Of a DNA stretch of 64,000 nucleotides, positions 1-7,994 are shown in pieces. The position numbers and the translations under genes were made by a program. Below the pieces are notes generated by a model. It searched no databases. It saw only the letters and a program-made list of their open reading frames with translations, and had not been told where the DNA came from. Source of the DNA: Puia dinghuensis (GTDB taxonomy: Bacteria; Bacteroidota; Bacteroidia; Chitinophagales; Chitinophagaceae); contig NZ_BMJC01000002.1 of assembly GCF_014642875.1 (NCBI RefSeq), positions 620,001 to 684,000 on the forward strand, in the 5' to 3' direction. Within the stretch, counting starts at the first letter, position 1; every line of letters starts with the position of its first letter.

Positions 1-547
1 TTATCACTCCCGTAATCTGGAAGACGCCGTCGTCGCCAAGCGTCAGTGACTGACCGACGACATCCGTACGATTGAAATATTTCCTGGCCGTCCGCTCGTT
101 GATCACAATGGAGTTTGGCGCTTTAAGCGCATCTGTGGGATTGCCCTCAATCATGGGGAAGGTGAAAACGGAAAATAGAGTGGAGTCGGCATAGAGGACC
201 CGGTCTTCCTGGAGGAACTGGCCGCCTTTCCTGACACGTACACCACCGACAGAGATGATCCTAGCCGCCTGTTCTATTTCCGGGAAGTCCGCTTTTAGAG
301 CCATAGCGGCGGGCGCAGGTGCAACGGCATAGGAATTCTCGTTGCCGCCGAATTTGATGTCGTTGTTGACACGATATATGCGGTCTGCTTTGTCATTGTA
401 TCTGTCATAGCTCAGTTCGTCAAACACATAGAAGACGATGAGCAAGCAGGTGGCGATGCCCAGCGTAAGGCCAAGGACATTGATGGCGGTAAACCCTTTA
501 TTTTTAAGCAGACTGCGGAAGGCAGTTTTGAAATAATTTTTGATCAT
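1..547 (-). CDS. ABC transporter permease (MacB/FtsX type), N-terminal part
   Basis: Reads on the minus strand from an ATG at 545-547 and runs off the left edge, so only about 182 N-terminal residues are present. The protein opens with a short cytoplasmic stretch (MIKNYFKTAFRSLLKNKGF), then one membrane segment (about residues 20-42) followed by the periplasmic MacB_PCD-type region with LSYDRYNDKADRIYRV. This is the usual start of the large FtsX-like permeases common in Bacteroidota, which export small molecules or peptides or transmit mechanical force with an ATPase encoded elsewhere. It is divergent from the SusC gene at 885. The ATPase and C-terminal membrane segments lie outside the window, so the substrate cannot be judged. 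Confidence 0.88.
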   Translation of the reverse strand, partial: MIKNYFKTAFRSLLKNKGFTAINVLGLTLGIATCLLIVFYVFDELSYDRYNDKADRIYRVNNDIKFGGNENSYAVAPAPAAMALKADFPEIEQAARIISVGGVRVRKGGQFLQEDRVLYADSTLFSVFTFPMIEGNPTDALKAPNSIVINERTARKYFNRTDVVGQSLTLGDDGVFQITGVI

Positions 548-884
548 GTGCGGGGGTTGATGCCGTTTGTATATCAAAATACGGACTGGATTTTAGATTG
601 CTGACAATCAATTTGTTGAAATTGGCTGACCGCGAGAGAGTGTACGTGGTTGCTACAGCCATGTTCGAATACGATACAACTTTGCAAGGTTAAAAGGCCG
701 AACCCCACATTCTCCCTTATTTGCTCCTAACGGTTAGCAATGAGTTACTACATTTAGATTTCATAATATGTCTTTTTTTTCTTATATTTTGTAGGGATTA
801 TATCACCTACCTCCGGCCCTGGGCTATCCTCCGTACATCGGCCTCTCCTGAAACCATTTCATTCATTTACCAAAACGAATTGCC
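548..884. other. Divergent intergenic region before the first susC
   Basis: No gene seen. It separates the leftward permease from the rightward SusC gene and must carry both promoters. A T-rich stretch at 770-791 ends in TATTTTG, one base short of the Bacteroidota -7 element TAnnTTTG. No convincing -33 TTTG lies at the right distance, so I do not call a promoter. No clear terminator or repeat is visible. Confidence 0.4.
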
Positions 885-3848
885 ATGAGAAAATTACTAA
901 CGATTGTTGCCTTGCCATTGCTTTTACTGTCATTACCTTATCTCTCGGTGGCACAGGTGGCCATTACGGGAACAGTTACGGACTCAAAAAAGAATCCATT
1001 ACCCGGAGCAACCATCAGTTTGAAAAACAGCAATTTTTCCACCACCGCGGATAATAGCGGCAAATTCTCTATGACCGTCCCCGGTGACAAGGGCGTCATA
1101 GTCGTTTCCAATATCGGATTCAGCCCCCAGACCATCAACGTCGATGCCAATAACAAAAGCTTGTCGGTTATTCTCACCGAAGAAGCCGGCAAACTGGAAG
1201 AAGTGGTCGTAAGCGGTCTTGCCACTTCCATCAAACGGTCGAATCTGGCCAATTCGGTCGCCTCCATTTCCAGTAAGGAATTGATAGGCACCACCACCCA
1301 GGAGACCGTCGATGGCGCCTTGTATGGAAAATTCACGGGCGCCAATGTCTCCGCCAATTCGGGCGCTCCCGGCGGCGGGATCTCGGTGAAGCTAAGGGGC
1401 ATTACTTCCATCGTAGCAAATTCACAACCCTTGTTTATTGTAGATGGGGTCTATTTTGATAATTCGTCCATTAATGCCGGGCTCAATATCGTCTCAAAAG
1501 CGGCAGGCCAGGGTAGCACCCTGTTCCAGGACAACCCCTCCAACCGGATTGCCGATCTGGATCCGGAAGACATAGACAGGATCGAAATCTTAAAGGGGGC
1601 TTCCGCAGCCGCCATCTATGGCTCGAAGGCCGCGGGAGGTGTCGTTATTATCACCACCAAGAGAGGGATCAGGGGCAACCCCAGGGTTGAAGTGGGGCAA
1701 ACTGTGGGGGAACAATGGCAGTTGCGTAAACTCGGTCAACGCAGCTGGGATACCGCTAAGGTGAAAGATGCGTTCGGGGCTGCCGGCCTGGCGATCTATA
1801 ATGCCAACAACGGGAAAATTTATAATTACGAAGATGAATTATATGGCCGTCACGGGGTAATGAACAATACGCGGCTGGACGTAAGCGGCGGCAGCGATAA
1901 AACCACCTATTATGCAGGCGTGACCTATAAAAATGACCAGGGAATCGTAAAACATACGGGCTATCAAAAAACTTCCTACCGGTTGAACCTCGATCAAAAG
2001 ATCACCAATACCATCGACGTGTCCTTAAACGCCAATTATGTGGAATCCGAGTCGAACCGGGGATTCTTTAATAATGACAATACCAGTACGACATTGGGTG
2101 TTTCGTTCGTTTCCACGCCCAGCTGGGTAAACCTCTATCCCGACGCGAATGGCAACTACCCGAACAACCCCGTCGCCCCTTCCAATTTCATACAAACGAG
2201 AGATCTCATCACCAACAGGGAAAATGTAACGCGAACATTATTAGGAGGCACGGCAAACTGGCGGATTGTCAATTCTGACATGCACAGCCTGAAAATAACG
2301 GCCAGGGCGGGGATCGATCAATATACGCTGGCGACGACCGCCATTTTCCCGAAAGTGTTACAATTCGAGAACGGAGGCAATGGAACGAACGGCGCTTCTA
2401 TCTATGGAACGACGCTTTCGAAAAACTCCAATATCAATGCCTTTGCAGTCTATGACTTCAGGCCATCTACTTCTATGAGTTTTCGAACCCAGGCCGGGAT
2501 AACCGCTGAAAATATCGATCAGAATACGGTAGTAAGCACGGCTACCCAATTAATAGGCACGCAGACCAATCTGAATCAGGCGGGGTCCATCCAGGTGCAA
2601 CAAAACAAGCTCATTCAGAAAGACAGGGGCTTCTTTGCACAGGAAGAATTCAATTACAAGGACATTGCCATCTTAACCGCCGGACTAAGGGGAGATAAGT
2701 CCAGTCGAAATGGCGATCCCAATAAGTATTACTATTACCCCAAAGCATCCGGCGCTTTCAATCTCCATAATCTGCCGTCATGGAGATGGACGGAGGTGAA
2801 CCAGGTAAAACTAAGGGTTGCCTATGGACAAGCCGGCAATTTCGCTCCCTTCGGGGCCATTTATACTCCTCTCGTACCTGTGATCTTTAACGGATCGACA
2901 GGTTCGCTCATCGGCACTACGCAGGGCAATATCAACCTGGGCCCGGAAAAGCAGAAGGAACTGGAATTCGGCCTCGATCTCGGCATCCTGAAGAACAGGG
3001 TGACGTTTGAAGGAACGTATTATATCCGAACGGTAGACGACCTGTTGCTGAATGTGCAGGTTCCGGGATCATCCGGTTTCACCCTCGCCTGGAAAAATGT
3101 TGCCGCCATCCGGAATAATGGTGTCGAACTTGCCGTGAACACCATCCCCGTCATCAACAATGATTGGAAATGGAATCTGCAGATCCGGTTCTGGAAGAAT
3201 ACGGCGAAGGTGACCCGGCTGGACGTGCCTGCCTTCAACACAGGTGCTTTCGGGGCCACACTGGGTACGTACAGGATCCAGTTGGATCAGAGCCCGACAC
3301 AATTGGTCGGCATAGCAGGTCCCGGGGAGTCAAAAGATCCGCAATCGGGTCTTCATAGATTCGGCGATGCAGAGCCCGATTTTCAATTTTCCTGCGGCAA
3401 TACGGTAAGCTGGAAGAACTTCGAATTCACCGTCCTGATGCACTGGAAAAAAGGCGGCAGCAATATCAATCTGACGACCCTGCTAAGTGACATATTCGGT
3501 ACTTCGCCGGACTTCGACAAGAAATCGCTCGACCCGACCGGGCAGAAGGTTAACGGCGCGTACCGGCTATCCCAATTAGGCGTGTCGGCCCGCACCTGGA
3601 TCGAAGACGCTTCGTATTTCCGTGTTCGGGAGATGGGGCTAAGCTATCGACTACCCAAGGGGATCGTCCAGGGAATATCGCTTATCAAGGTAGGCGTATC
3701 GGCGCGGAATCTGATCAATGTTTTCAGCTACAACAGTTATGACCCGGAAGTATCCAACTTCGGTACGAACGCGATTTCCAGCAATGTGGAGGTCACACCC
3801 TTTCCTTCCGCCAAGAGCATCTTTTTTAATCTAACGGTTACCTTCTAA
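885..3848 (+). CDS. SusC/RagA-family TonB-dependent outer-membrane receptor
   Basis: 987 residues. Signal peptide (about 1-23, ending SVAQ), a carboxypeptidase-regulatory-like domain (about 25-105, GTVTDSKKNPLPGATI), a plug domain (about 120-260) with the SusC signature region FIVDGVYFDN and EDIDRIEILKGASAAAIYGS, then a 22-strand type barrel ending in the aromatic NLTVTF. It imports an oligomeric ligand across the outer membrane with the SusD partner encoded 19 bp downstream. There is no STN domain at the N-terminus, and no sigma/FecR pair is adjacent, so it is probably not controlled by a FecR cascade, unlike the second SusC in this window. No glycosidase or peptidase is next to it, so the ligand is unknown. 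Confidence 0.95.
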   Translation: MRKLLTIVALPLLLLSLPYLSVAQVAITGTVTDSKKNPLPGATISLKNSNFSTTADNSGKFSMTVPGDKGVIVVSNIGFSPQTINVDANNKSLSVILTEEAGKLEEVVVSGLATSIKRSNLANSVASISSKELIGTTTQETVDGALYGKFTGANVSANSGAPGGGISVKLRGITSIVANSQPLFIVDGVYFDNSSINAGLNIVSKAAGQGSTLFQDNPSNRIADLDPEDIDRIEILKGASAAAIYGSKAAGGVVIITTKRGIRGNPRVEVGQTVGEQWQLRKLGQRSWDTAKVKDAFGAAGLAIYNANNGKIYNYEDELYGRHGVMNNTRLDVSGGSDKTTYYAGVTYKNDQGIVKHTGYQKTSYRLNLDQKITNTIDVSLNANYVESESNRGFFNNDNTSTTLGVSFVSTPSWVNLYPDANGNYPNNPVAPSNFIQTRDLITNRENVTRTLLGGTANWRIVNSDMHSLKITARAGIDQYTLATTAIFPKVLQFENGGNGTNGASIYGTTLSKNSNINAFAVYDFRPSTSMSFRTQAGITAENIDQNTVVSTATQLIGTQTNLNQAGSIQVQQNKLIQKDRGFFAQEEFNYKDIAILTAGLRGDKSSRNGDPNKYYYYPKASGAFNLHNLPSWRWTEVNQVKLRVAYGQAGNFAPFGAIYTPLVPVIFNGSTGSLIGTTQGNINLGPEKQKELEFGLDLGILKNRVTFEGTYYIRTVDDLLLNVQVPGSSGFTLAWKNVAAIRNNGVELAVNTIPVINNDWKWNLQIRFWKNTAKVTRLDVPAFNTGAFGATLGTYRIQLDQSPTQLVGIAGPGESKDPQSGLHRFGDAEPDFQFSCGNTVSWKNFEFTVLMHWKKGGSNINLTTLLSDIFGTSPDFDKKSLDPTGQKVNGAYRLSQLGVSARTWIEDASYFRVREMGLSYRLPKGIVQGISLIKVGVSARNLINVFSYNSYDPEVSNFGTNAISSNVEVTPFPSAKSIFFNLTVTF

Positions 3849-3867
3849 ACTGTAAAAATGAGTAATT

Positions 3868-5172
3868 ATGAAAAATTCAAAATATATTTCGATACTGTTG
3901 TTTGCGGCAATACTGGCCTGGTCATCCTGTAAAGTGGATGTTATTAACGACCCCAATAATCCTGGTGCGAATACGATTACCGTGAATGCTTCCCTGGCCG
4001 AGCTGCAAAACCTTGTTGATGGGTCAGAATCCGGGATGCGTGACAACCTGAATAATTATTACGACGGCGTTGGGGTCATCGGGAGGGAGTTCTACCGGTA
4101 TTCCACTTCCGATCCGCGTTTTACCTCCGACCTGCTCGGGAAAGGCAGCGCCGTACTGGATAATAACACTTTTTATACTACCAATCCGTTTGATGCCCGA
4201 TACCGGGTAGTAAAGAATACCAATATTCTCATCAAGGCCTTGCAAAACACGAAGGCGGCCATTACGGATGCGCAACGCAAGGCGGGGATCGCCTATGCGG
4301 AGACGATACAGGCATACGAGCTGTTAATGGTTTTCAATCAGCAGTACGGCAATGGGATTCGGGTGGATGTAGCGGACCCCAACAACCTGGGGCCCTTTCT
4401 GTCAAAGGATTCCTCGCTTAACGCCATCCAAGATCTGTTGAATAAGGCGAACACCGATCTTCAAGGCAACAGCGCGAGCCTCCCTTTCACCACCAGCCTT
4501 TACAGCAACGTGGCAAGTGATTTTTCCAAGCTTAACCGGGCTTTCGCCGCCAGAGTGGCCATTTACCGGCAGGATTGGAACCAGGCAGGTACTGCACTGT
4601 CCGGATCCTTTTTCAATCTAAACGGCAATTTGAATTTCGGCGCCTACCACTTATTTTCCACAGCGGGTGGCGACCAGCTCAACCCCCAATATTTTCCGCT
4701 GAATTCGAATGGGGAAACAAGGGTGGTAGAACCCTCCTTTATTACCGATGCAGCGGCAGGTGATAACCGCGTTACCACTAAAACGAGTAAACGCACGGCC
4801 ACCGCTTTCCAGGACGGGTTGCAAAGTGACTATGATTTCTATGTTTACCAATCCAACGTCGCATCGATCCCCCTCATCAGAAATGAGGAACTGATCCTGA
4901 TCTACGCGGAAGTACAGGCCCAGTCCGGCAGTTCGGCCAATGCTGTAGGCGCCATAAATGTTATCCGGAATGCGGCCGGCCTGGCCAATTACGCAGGCGG
5001 CACCGACCTGAACAGCCTTATCAATGAGATCCTCAATCAGCGGAGGTATTCTTTATTTGGCGAAGGCCATCGGTGGATCGATATGCGGCGATATAATAAA
5101 TTAAACCTGCTGCCGCTGGACAGGCCGGGCGATCACGTATGGACACAGTTTCCGCGGCCCGCTACGGAATGA
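3868..5172 (+). CDS. SusD/RagB-family nutrient-binding lipoprotein
   Basis: 434 residues. Lipoprotein signal peptide with the acylated cysteine at about residue 21 (AWSSCKVD). The TPR-rich helical body and the C-terminal SusD region are visible (NEELILIYAEVQAQ, then INVIRNAAGL and RRYSLFGEGHRWIDMRRY, all typical of the family). It caps the SusC barrel at 885-3848 on the cell surface and is surely co-transcribed with it. At 434 residues it is slightly short for the family and ends FPRPATE; the next bases contain scraps of other genes, so I cannot exclude that the last few residues were altered by the rearrangement just downstream. Confidence 0.94.
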   Translation: MKNSKYISILLFAAILAWSSCKVDVINDPNNPGANTITVNASLAELQNLVDGSESGMRDNLNNYYDGVGVIGREFYRYSTSDPRFTSDLLGKGSAVLDNNTFYTTNPFDARYRVVKNTNILIKALQNTKAAITDAQRKAGIAYAETIQAYELLMVFNQQYGNGIRVDVADPNNLGPFLSKDSSLNAIQDLLNKANTDLQGNSASLPFTTSLYSNVASDFSKLNRAFAARVAIYRQDWNQAGTALSGSFFNLNGNLNFGAYHLFSTAGGDQLNPQYFPLNSNGETRVVEPSFITDAAAGDNRVTTKTSKRTATAFQDGLQSDYDFYVYQSNVASIPLIRNEELILIYAEVQAQSGSSANAVGAINVIRNAAGLANYAGGTDLNSLINEILNQRRYSLFGEGHRWIDMRRYNKLNLLPLDRPGDHVWTQFPRPATE

Positions 5173-5181
5173 TGCAGGGGC

Positions 5182-5204
5182 CGGCCCATGTACAACTGCT
5201 TATA
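5182..5204 (-). pseudogene. 23-bp scrap of an NTF2-like gene
   Basis: On the minus strand these bases encode YKQLYMGR in one frame, the same eight residues as in the NTF2-like protein at 21633-22109. The DNA at 5182-5204 and 21712-21734 matches at 22 of 23 positions. It directly abuts and slightly overlaps the stop of the DUF1772-like remnant and follows the susD stop by 9 bp. I read it as a deletion scar, not a functional gene. Chance cannot be ruled out for so short a match. Confidence 0.4.
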
Positions 5205-5600
5205 CAGCCAGACGCTGGGGGTCGTGGTTGTAACACCGGTGAAGGGAAATCATCGACAGGGCCAGCCCTGCAAGGACGATCATTGTCCTCAGCCAATTCA
5301 TAGGGCTCCATTCCATCCACACCTTTTTCAGGGTAGGCCCATCCTGGGTAGCATTACTAACAAACAAGATCGCGTTCCGCGGATAAAAATAAGCAAAGGT
5401 CAGGACGTCCGCCAATACATACAAAAGCAGCGCTGCAGCCAGGCTCAGACGGATGGAAGGAGTAGTTTTCCAGAATAGAATCAGGCAGGCCAATGCGACA
5501 AGTGCTGGGCAACTGGGACGGGGCCATTCCTGTGTACGATTTGGACTCCTTGATGAAATGAGCCAGGTCATAATAAACCAGTGTTTGTTCGCTTTTTTAC
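5200..5600 (-). pseudogene. Remnant of a DUF1772-like small membrane protein, frameshifted
   Basis: The C-terminal half reads cleanly on the minus strand: two or three hydrophobic helices, LADVLTFAYFYPRNAILF, and the closing WMEWSPMNWLRTMIVLAG, which resembles DUF1772-type four-helix membrane proteins (weak recognition, by pattern only). Upstream of about 5505 the sense moves to another frame, where LVYYDLAHFIKESKSYTG can be read, and that frame meets a stop just before it with no start codon. So the gene has at least one frameshift and has lost its N-terminus. The open frame continues to 5619 but its first part looks like nonsense. It sits between susD and a secreted NTF2-like gene, next to another gene scrap. 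Confidence 0.5.
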
Positions 5601-5646
5601 AATCTACCCTTCCAAGCACCTTTTACCTTTACTAAAATTTATAAAT

Positions 5647-6108
5647 ATGAGAAATAGCAAAAAATCTCTGCTCGCTGTAATTTTGGTCTGCGCGCATCTT
5701 TTGGTCAGCGCTCAAGTGGATGAAGCAAAAAAATCCATCGCGGAAAGCAACGCCATTTATTTTGAGTCTTTTGTTAAAAATGACTCTTCCATTTTCATAA
5801 ATAGCTATGCGGAAAATGCCTGTATCCTGGCCCCGAATGCGCCGGCCGCGTGCGGCCGTGAAGCATTTGCCAAATTCTTCCGATCGGCTTATCAGGACTA
5901 TGGTCTGAGAAATGGCAAATTCATCACCACAAACGTGTATGGGGATGGAAAAGAATATGTAACGGAAGAAGGATTCTGGCAATCCTTTAATGCAAAAGGG
6001 GAATTATTTGACGACGGGAAATTTTTAGTACTTTGGAAGAAGACCAAAAGCGGCTGGAAAATGTTCCGTGATTCGTTTAGTAGCAACCACGGTTTTGCAA
6101 CGAAATAG
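5647..6108 (+). CDS. Secreted NTF2/SnoaL-like (DUF4440-type) protein
   Basis: 153 residues from the ATG at 5647, chosen because it begins a good signal peptide (MRNSKKSLLAVILVCAHLLVSAQ); an in-frame start at 5581 would put unlikely residues before it. The mature part is a cone-shaped alpha+beta fold of the SnoaL/DUF4440 kind: helix IAESNAIYFESFVKND, NACILAPNAPAACGREAFAKF, and the closing strands KFLVLWKKTKSGWKMFRDSF. Such proteins are small periplasmic or extracytoplasmic ligand-binding or enzyme-like proteins without a single known activity. It lies 42 bp before the desaturase gene and may be co-transcribed with it. Confidence 0.82.
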   Translation: MRNSKKSLLAVILVCAHLLVSAQVDEAKKSIAESNAIYFESFVKNDSSIFINSYAENACILAPNAPAACGREAFAKFFRSAYQDYGLRNGKFITTNVYGDGKEYVTEEGFWQSFNAKGELFDDGKFLVLWKKTKSGWKMFRDSFSSNHGFATK

Positions 6109-6150
6109 ACGACATTTGCATTAACCTTCCAAAAGCCTCGCCAACCGGAT

Positions 6151-7233
6151 ATGCCTAAAGTAAGCTTTAATAACAGCGATCACGTCTTTTATACTTCGTT
6201 GAAAACTTCTGTAAACAAGTATTTTACATATACTAAAAAAAGAAGAACAGGCGATATTCGACTGTACGCCAAGTCAGTTATTCTTATCCTTGCGGCGATT
6301 TCCTTATATACATTATTGTTATTTGTTCCTATGTCTCCGCTGCCCAGGATCATATCCAGCTTGTTTTTGGGTTTCGTACTTGCATGTATTGGATTTAATG
6401 TCATGCATGATGCCAACCACGGCAGCTATTCTTCCCGTAAATGGGTCAACAAAATACTGGGACTTACGCTGAATGCTTTGGGTGGAAATAATTTCATCTG
6501 GAAACAAAAGCACAACATTGTTCATCACACTTATACGAATATCGACGGTATCGACGACGACATCGCTAAAAGCCCTTATATCCGCATGTGCAGTTCACAA
6601 CCTTGGGTACCTGCACATCGACTGCAACACCTTTATACTCCGTTGTTATACTCCTTCAGCTCTATAATCTGGGTACTTTTCCAGGATTTTGACAAATATT
6701 TCAAAAAGAAAATAGTCAATACTCCTCTTTCAAGAATGTCGACAGCTGACCATATGATCTTCTGGATAAGCAAGATACTCTATCTGCTTTTTTATATTGC
6801 GATCCCCATTGCGTTGACGGGCTGGCAGTCCTGGTTACTATTCTTTTTGTGCATGAACATTGGTTTGGGATTTACGTTATCCATAGTTTTTCAATTGGCA
6901 CACGTGGTTGAGGAAACAGAATTCGATTCAGCAACCGGTGATGAAAAAAAGATAGAGAATGAGTGGGCTATCCACCAGATAAAGACAACTGCTAACTTTT
7001 CGCCTGATAGCCCGATAATTTCCTGGTTTGCCGGCGGGCTAAATTACCAGATAGAACATCATTTATTCCCACGAATCAGTCATATCCACTATCCGGCATT
7101 AAGCAGAATTGTACAAAAAGAATGTGCGGCTTTTAATCTGCCATATAATTCCCTGCCTACTTTCAAGGCTGCCGTTATTTCGCATTTCCGATTTATCAGG
7201 ACGCTGGGAGGGAAACCAGGCACGATTTTGTGA
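6151..7233 (+). CDS. Membrane fatty acid desaturase
   Basis: 360 residues with the three histidine boxes of membrane di-iron desaturases in order: HDANH at residues 86-90, HNIVHH at 121-126, and QIEHH at 300-304. Hydrophobic pairs lie around residues 43-82 and 205-255. The family uses reduced cytochrome b5 or ferredoxin and O2 to introduce a cis double bond into membrane acyl chains; the third box with a leading Q is typical of front-end (acyl-lipid or linoleoyl-CoA-like) desaturases, although no cytochrome b5 domain is fused here. The START-domain lipid-binding protein that follows 120 bp later suggests a lipid-related context. Position of the double bond cannot be told from sequence. Confidence 0.93.
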   Translation: MPKVSFNNSDHVFYTSLKTSVNKYFTYTKKRRTGDIRLYAKSVILILAAISLYTLLLFVPMSPLPRIISSLFLGFVLACIGFNVMHDANHGSYSSRKWVNKILGLTLNALGGNNFIWKQKHNIVHHTYTNIDGIDDDIAKSPYIRMCSSQPWVPAHRLQHLYTPLLYSFSSIIWVLFQDFDKYFKKKIVNTPLSRMSTADHMIFWISKILYLLFYIAIPIALTGWQSWLLFFLCMNIGLGFTLSIVFQLAHVVEETEFDSATGDEKKIENEWAIHQIKTTANFSPDSPIISWFAGGLNYQIEHHLFPRISHIHYPALSRIVQKECAAFNLPYNSLPTFKAAVISHFRFIRTLGGKPGTIL

Positions 7234-7353
7234 ATTAAGATCGGTGAGGCGTTGCGACCGGCTGATAAATATATTCTTTTTCTAATACTTTGGAAGCGGC
7301 GGGAAACGTTAATGAGATCGAATACCAGGATCTTTTTGTAATAATTTAGGTTT

Positions 7354-7965
7354 ATGCGCCCGATCTCAATTTATTATCTCTTTTTACCGTTGATCCTATT
7401 TAGAGACGGAGCAAGCCCCTGGGCGCTAAAAACTGAAAAAGACGGCGTTACCGTTTACAGCCGGCGTTCGGCCCTTTCCAAATTCAATGACCTTAAAGTA
7501 GAAATGGATCTTCCCGGTACCGTGGATCAATTGTCCTGCATCCTGTTGGATGTTGAAAAATATCCACAATGGGCGTACTGTACAAAGTCGGCTGACCTGA
7601 TAAAACAGATCGGCAAGGATGAGCTCGTTTATTACTCAGAGATCAGTGCCCCATGGCCGTTGGCCAATCGTGATCTTTATGCCGACATAAAGGTTACCCG
7701 AGACAGCAGTATGCATTCCATTTGCCTGGTTTCAAACGGGTTAAAAGATTTCCTGCCGGAGAAAAAGGGTCTTGTGCGCGTGCCCAGATCGAGAGCGGTG
7801 TGGACCATTTCTACCAAGTCGGATAAAACAATCCACCTCCAATATGTATTGGAAATAGATCCGGGCGGAGCCTTGCCCGCATGGATCGTAAATATGTTCG
7901 CCAGCAAGGGCCCCCTGGAAACTTTCAGTAACCTGAGAAAAAAGATGGAGTTGCTGAATAGATGA
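7354..7965 (+). CDS. START-domain (SRPBCC fold) lipid-binding protein
   Basis: 203 residues. A weak N-terminal hydrophobic stretch (about 5-20) may be an export signal. The rest fits the START/Bet v1 helix-grip fold: VTVYSRRSALSKFNDLKVEMDL, then CILLDVEKYPQWAYCTKSADL, the strand-rich middle AVWTISTKSDKTIHLQYVLEID, and the C-terminal helix FSNLRKKMELL. Members bind a lipid or other hydrophobic molecule in a closed cavity. It follows the fatty acid desaturase on the same strand and converges with the histidine kinase at 7995-9929, whose stop is only 29 bp away. Function in lipid handling is an inference from fold and neighbourhood. Confidence 0.8.
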   Translation: MRPISIYYLFLPLILFRDGASPWALKTEKDGVTVYSRRSALSKFNDLKVEMDLPGTVDQLSCILLDVEKYPQWAYCTKSADLIKQIGKDELVYYSEISAPWPLANRDLYADIKVTRDSSMHSICLVSNGLKDFLPEKKGLVRVPRSRAVWTISTKSDKTIHLQYVLEIDPGGALPAWIVNMFASKGPLETFSNLRKKMELLNR

Positions 7966-7994
7966 ATTGAGTCCCGGGCACGAAGGCCGACCGG

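Noticed and set aside
770-791. Promoter of the first susC
   Set aside because: TATTTTG is one base short of the -7 consensus and no -33 TTTG lies at 17-21 bp upstream.
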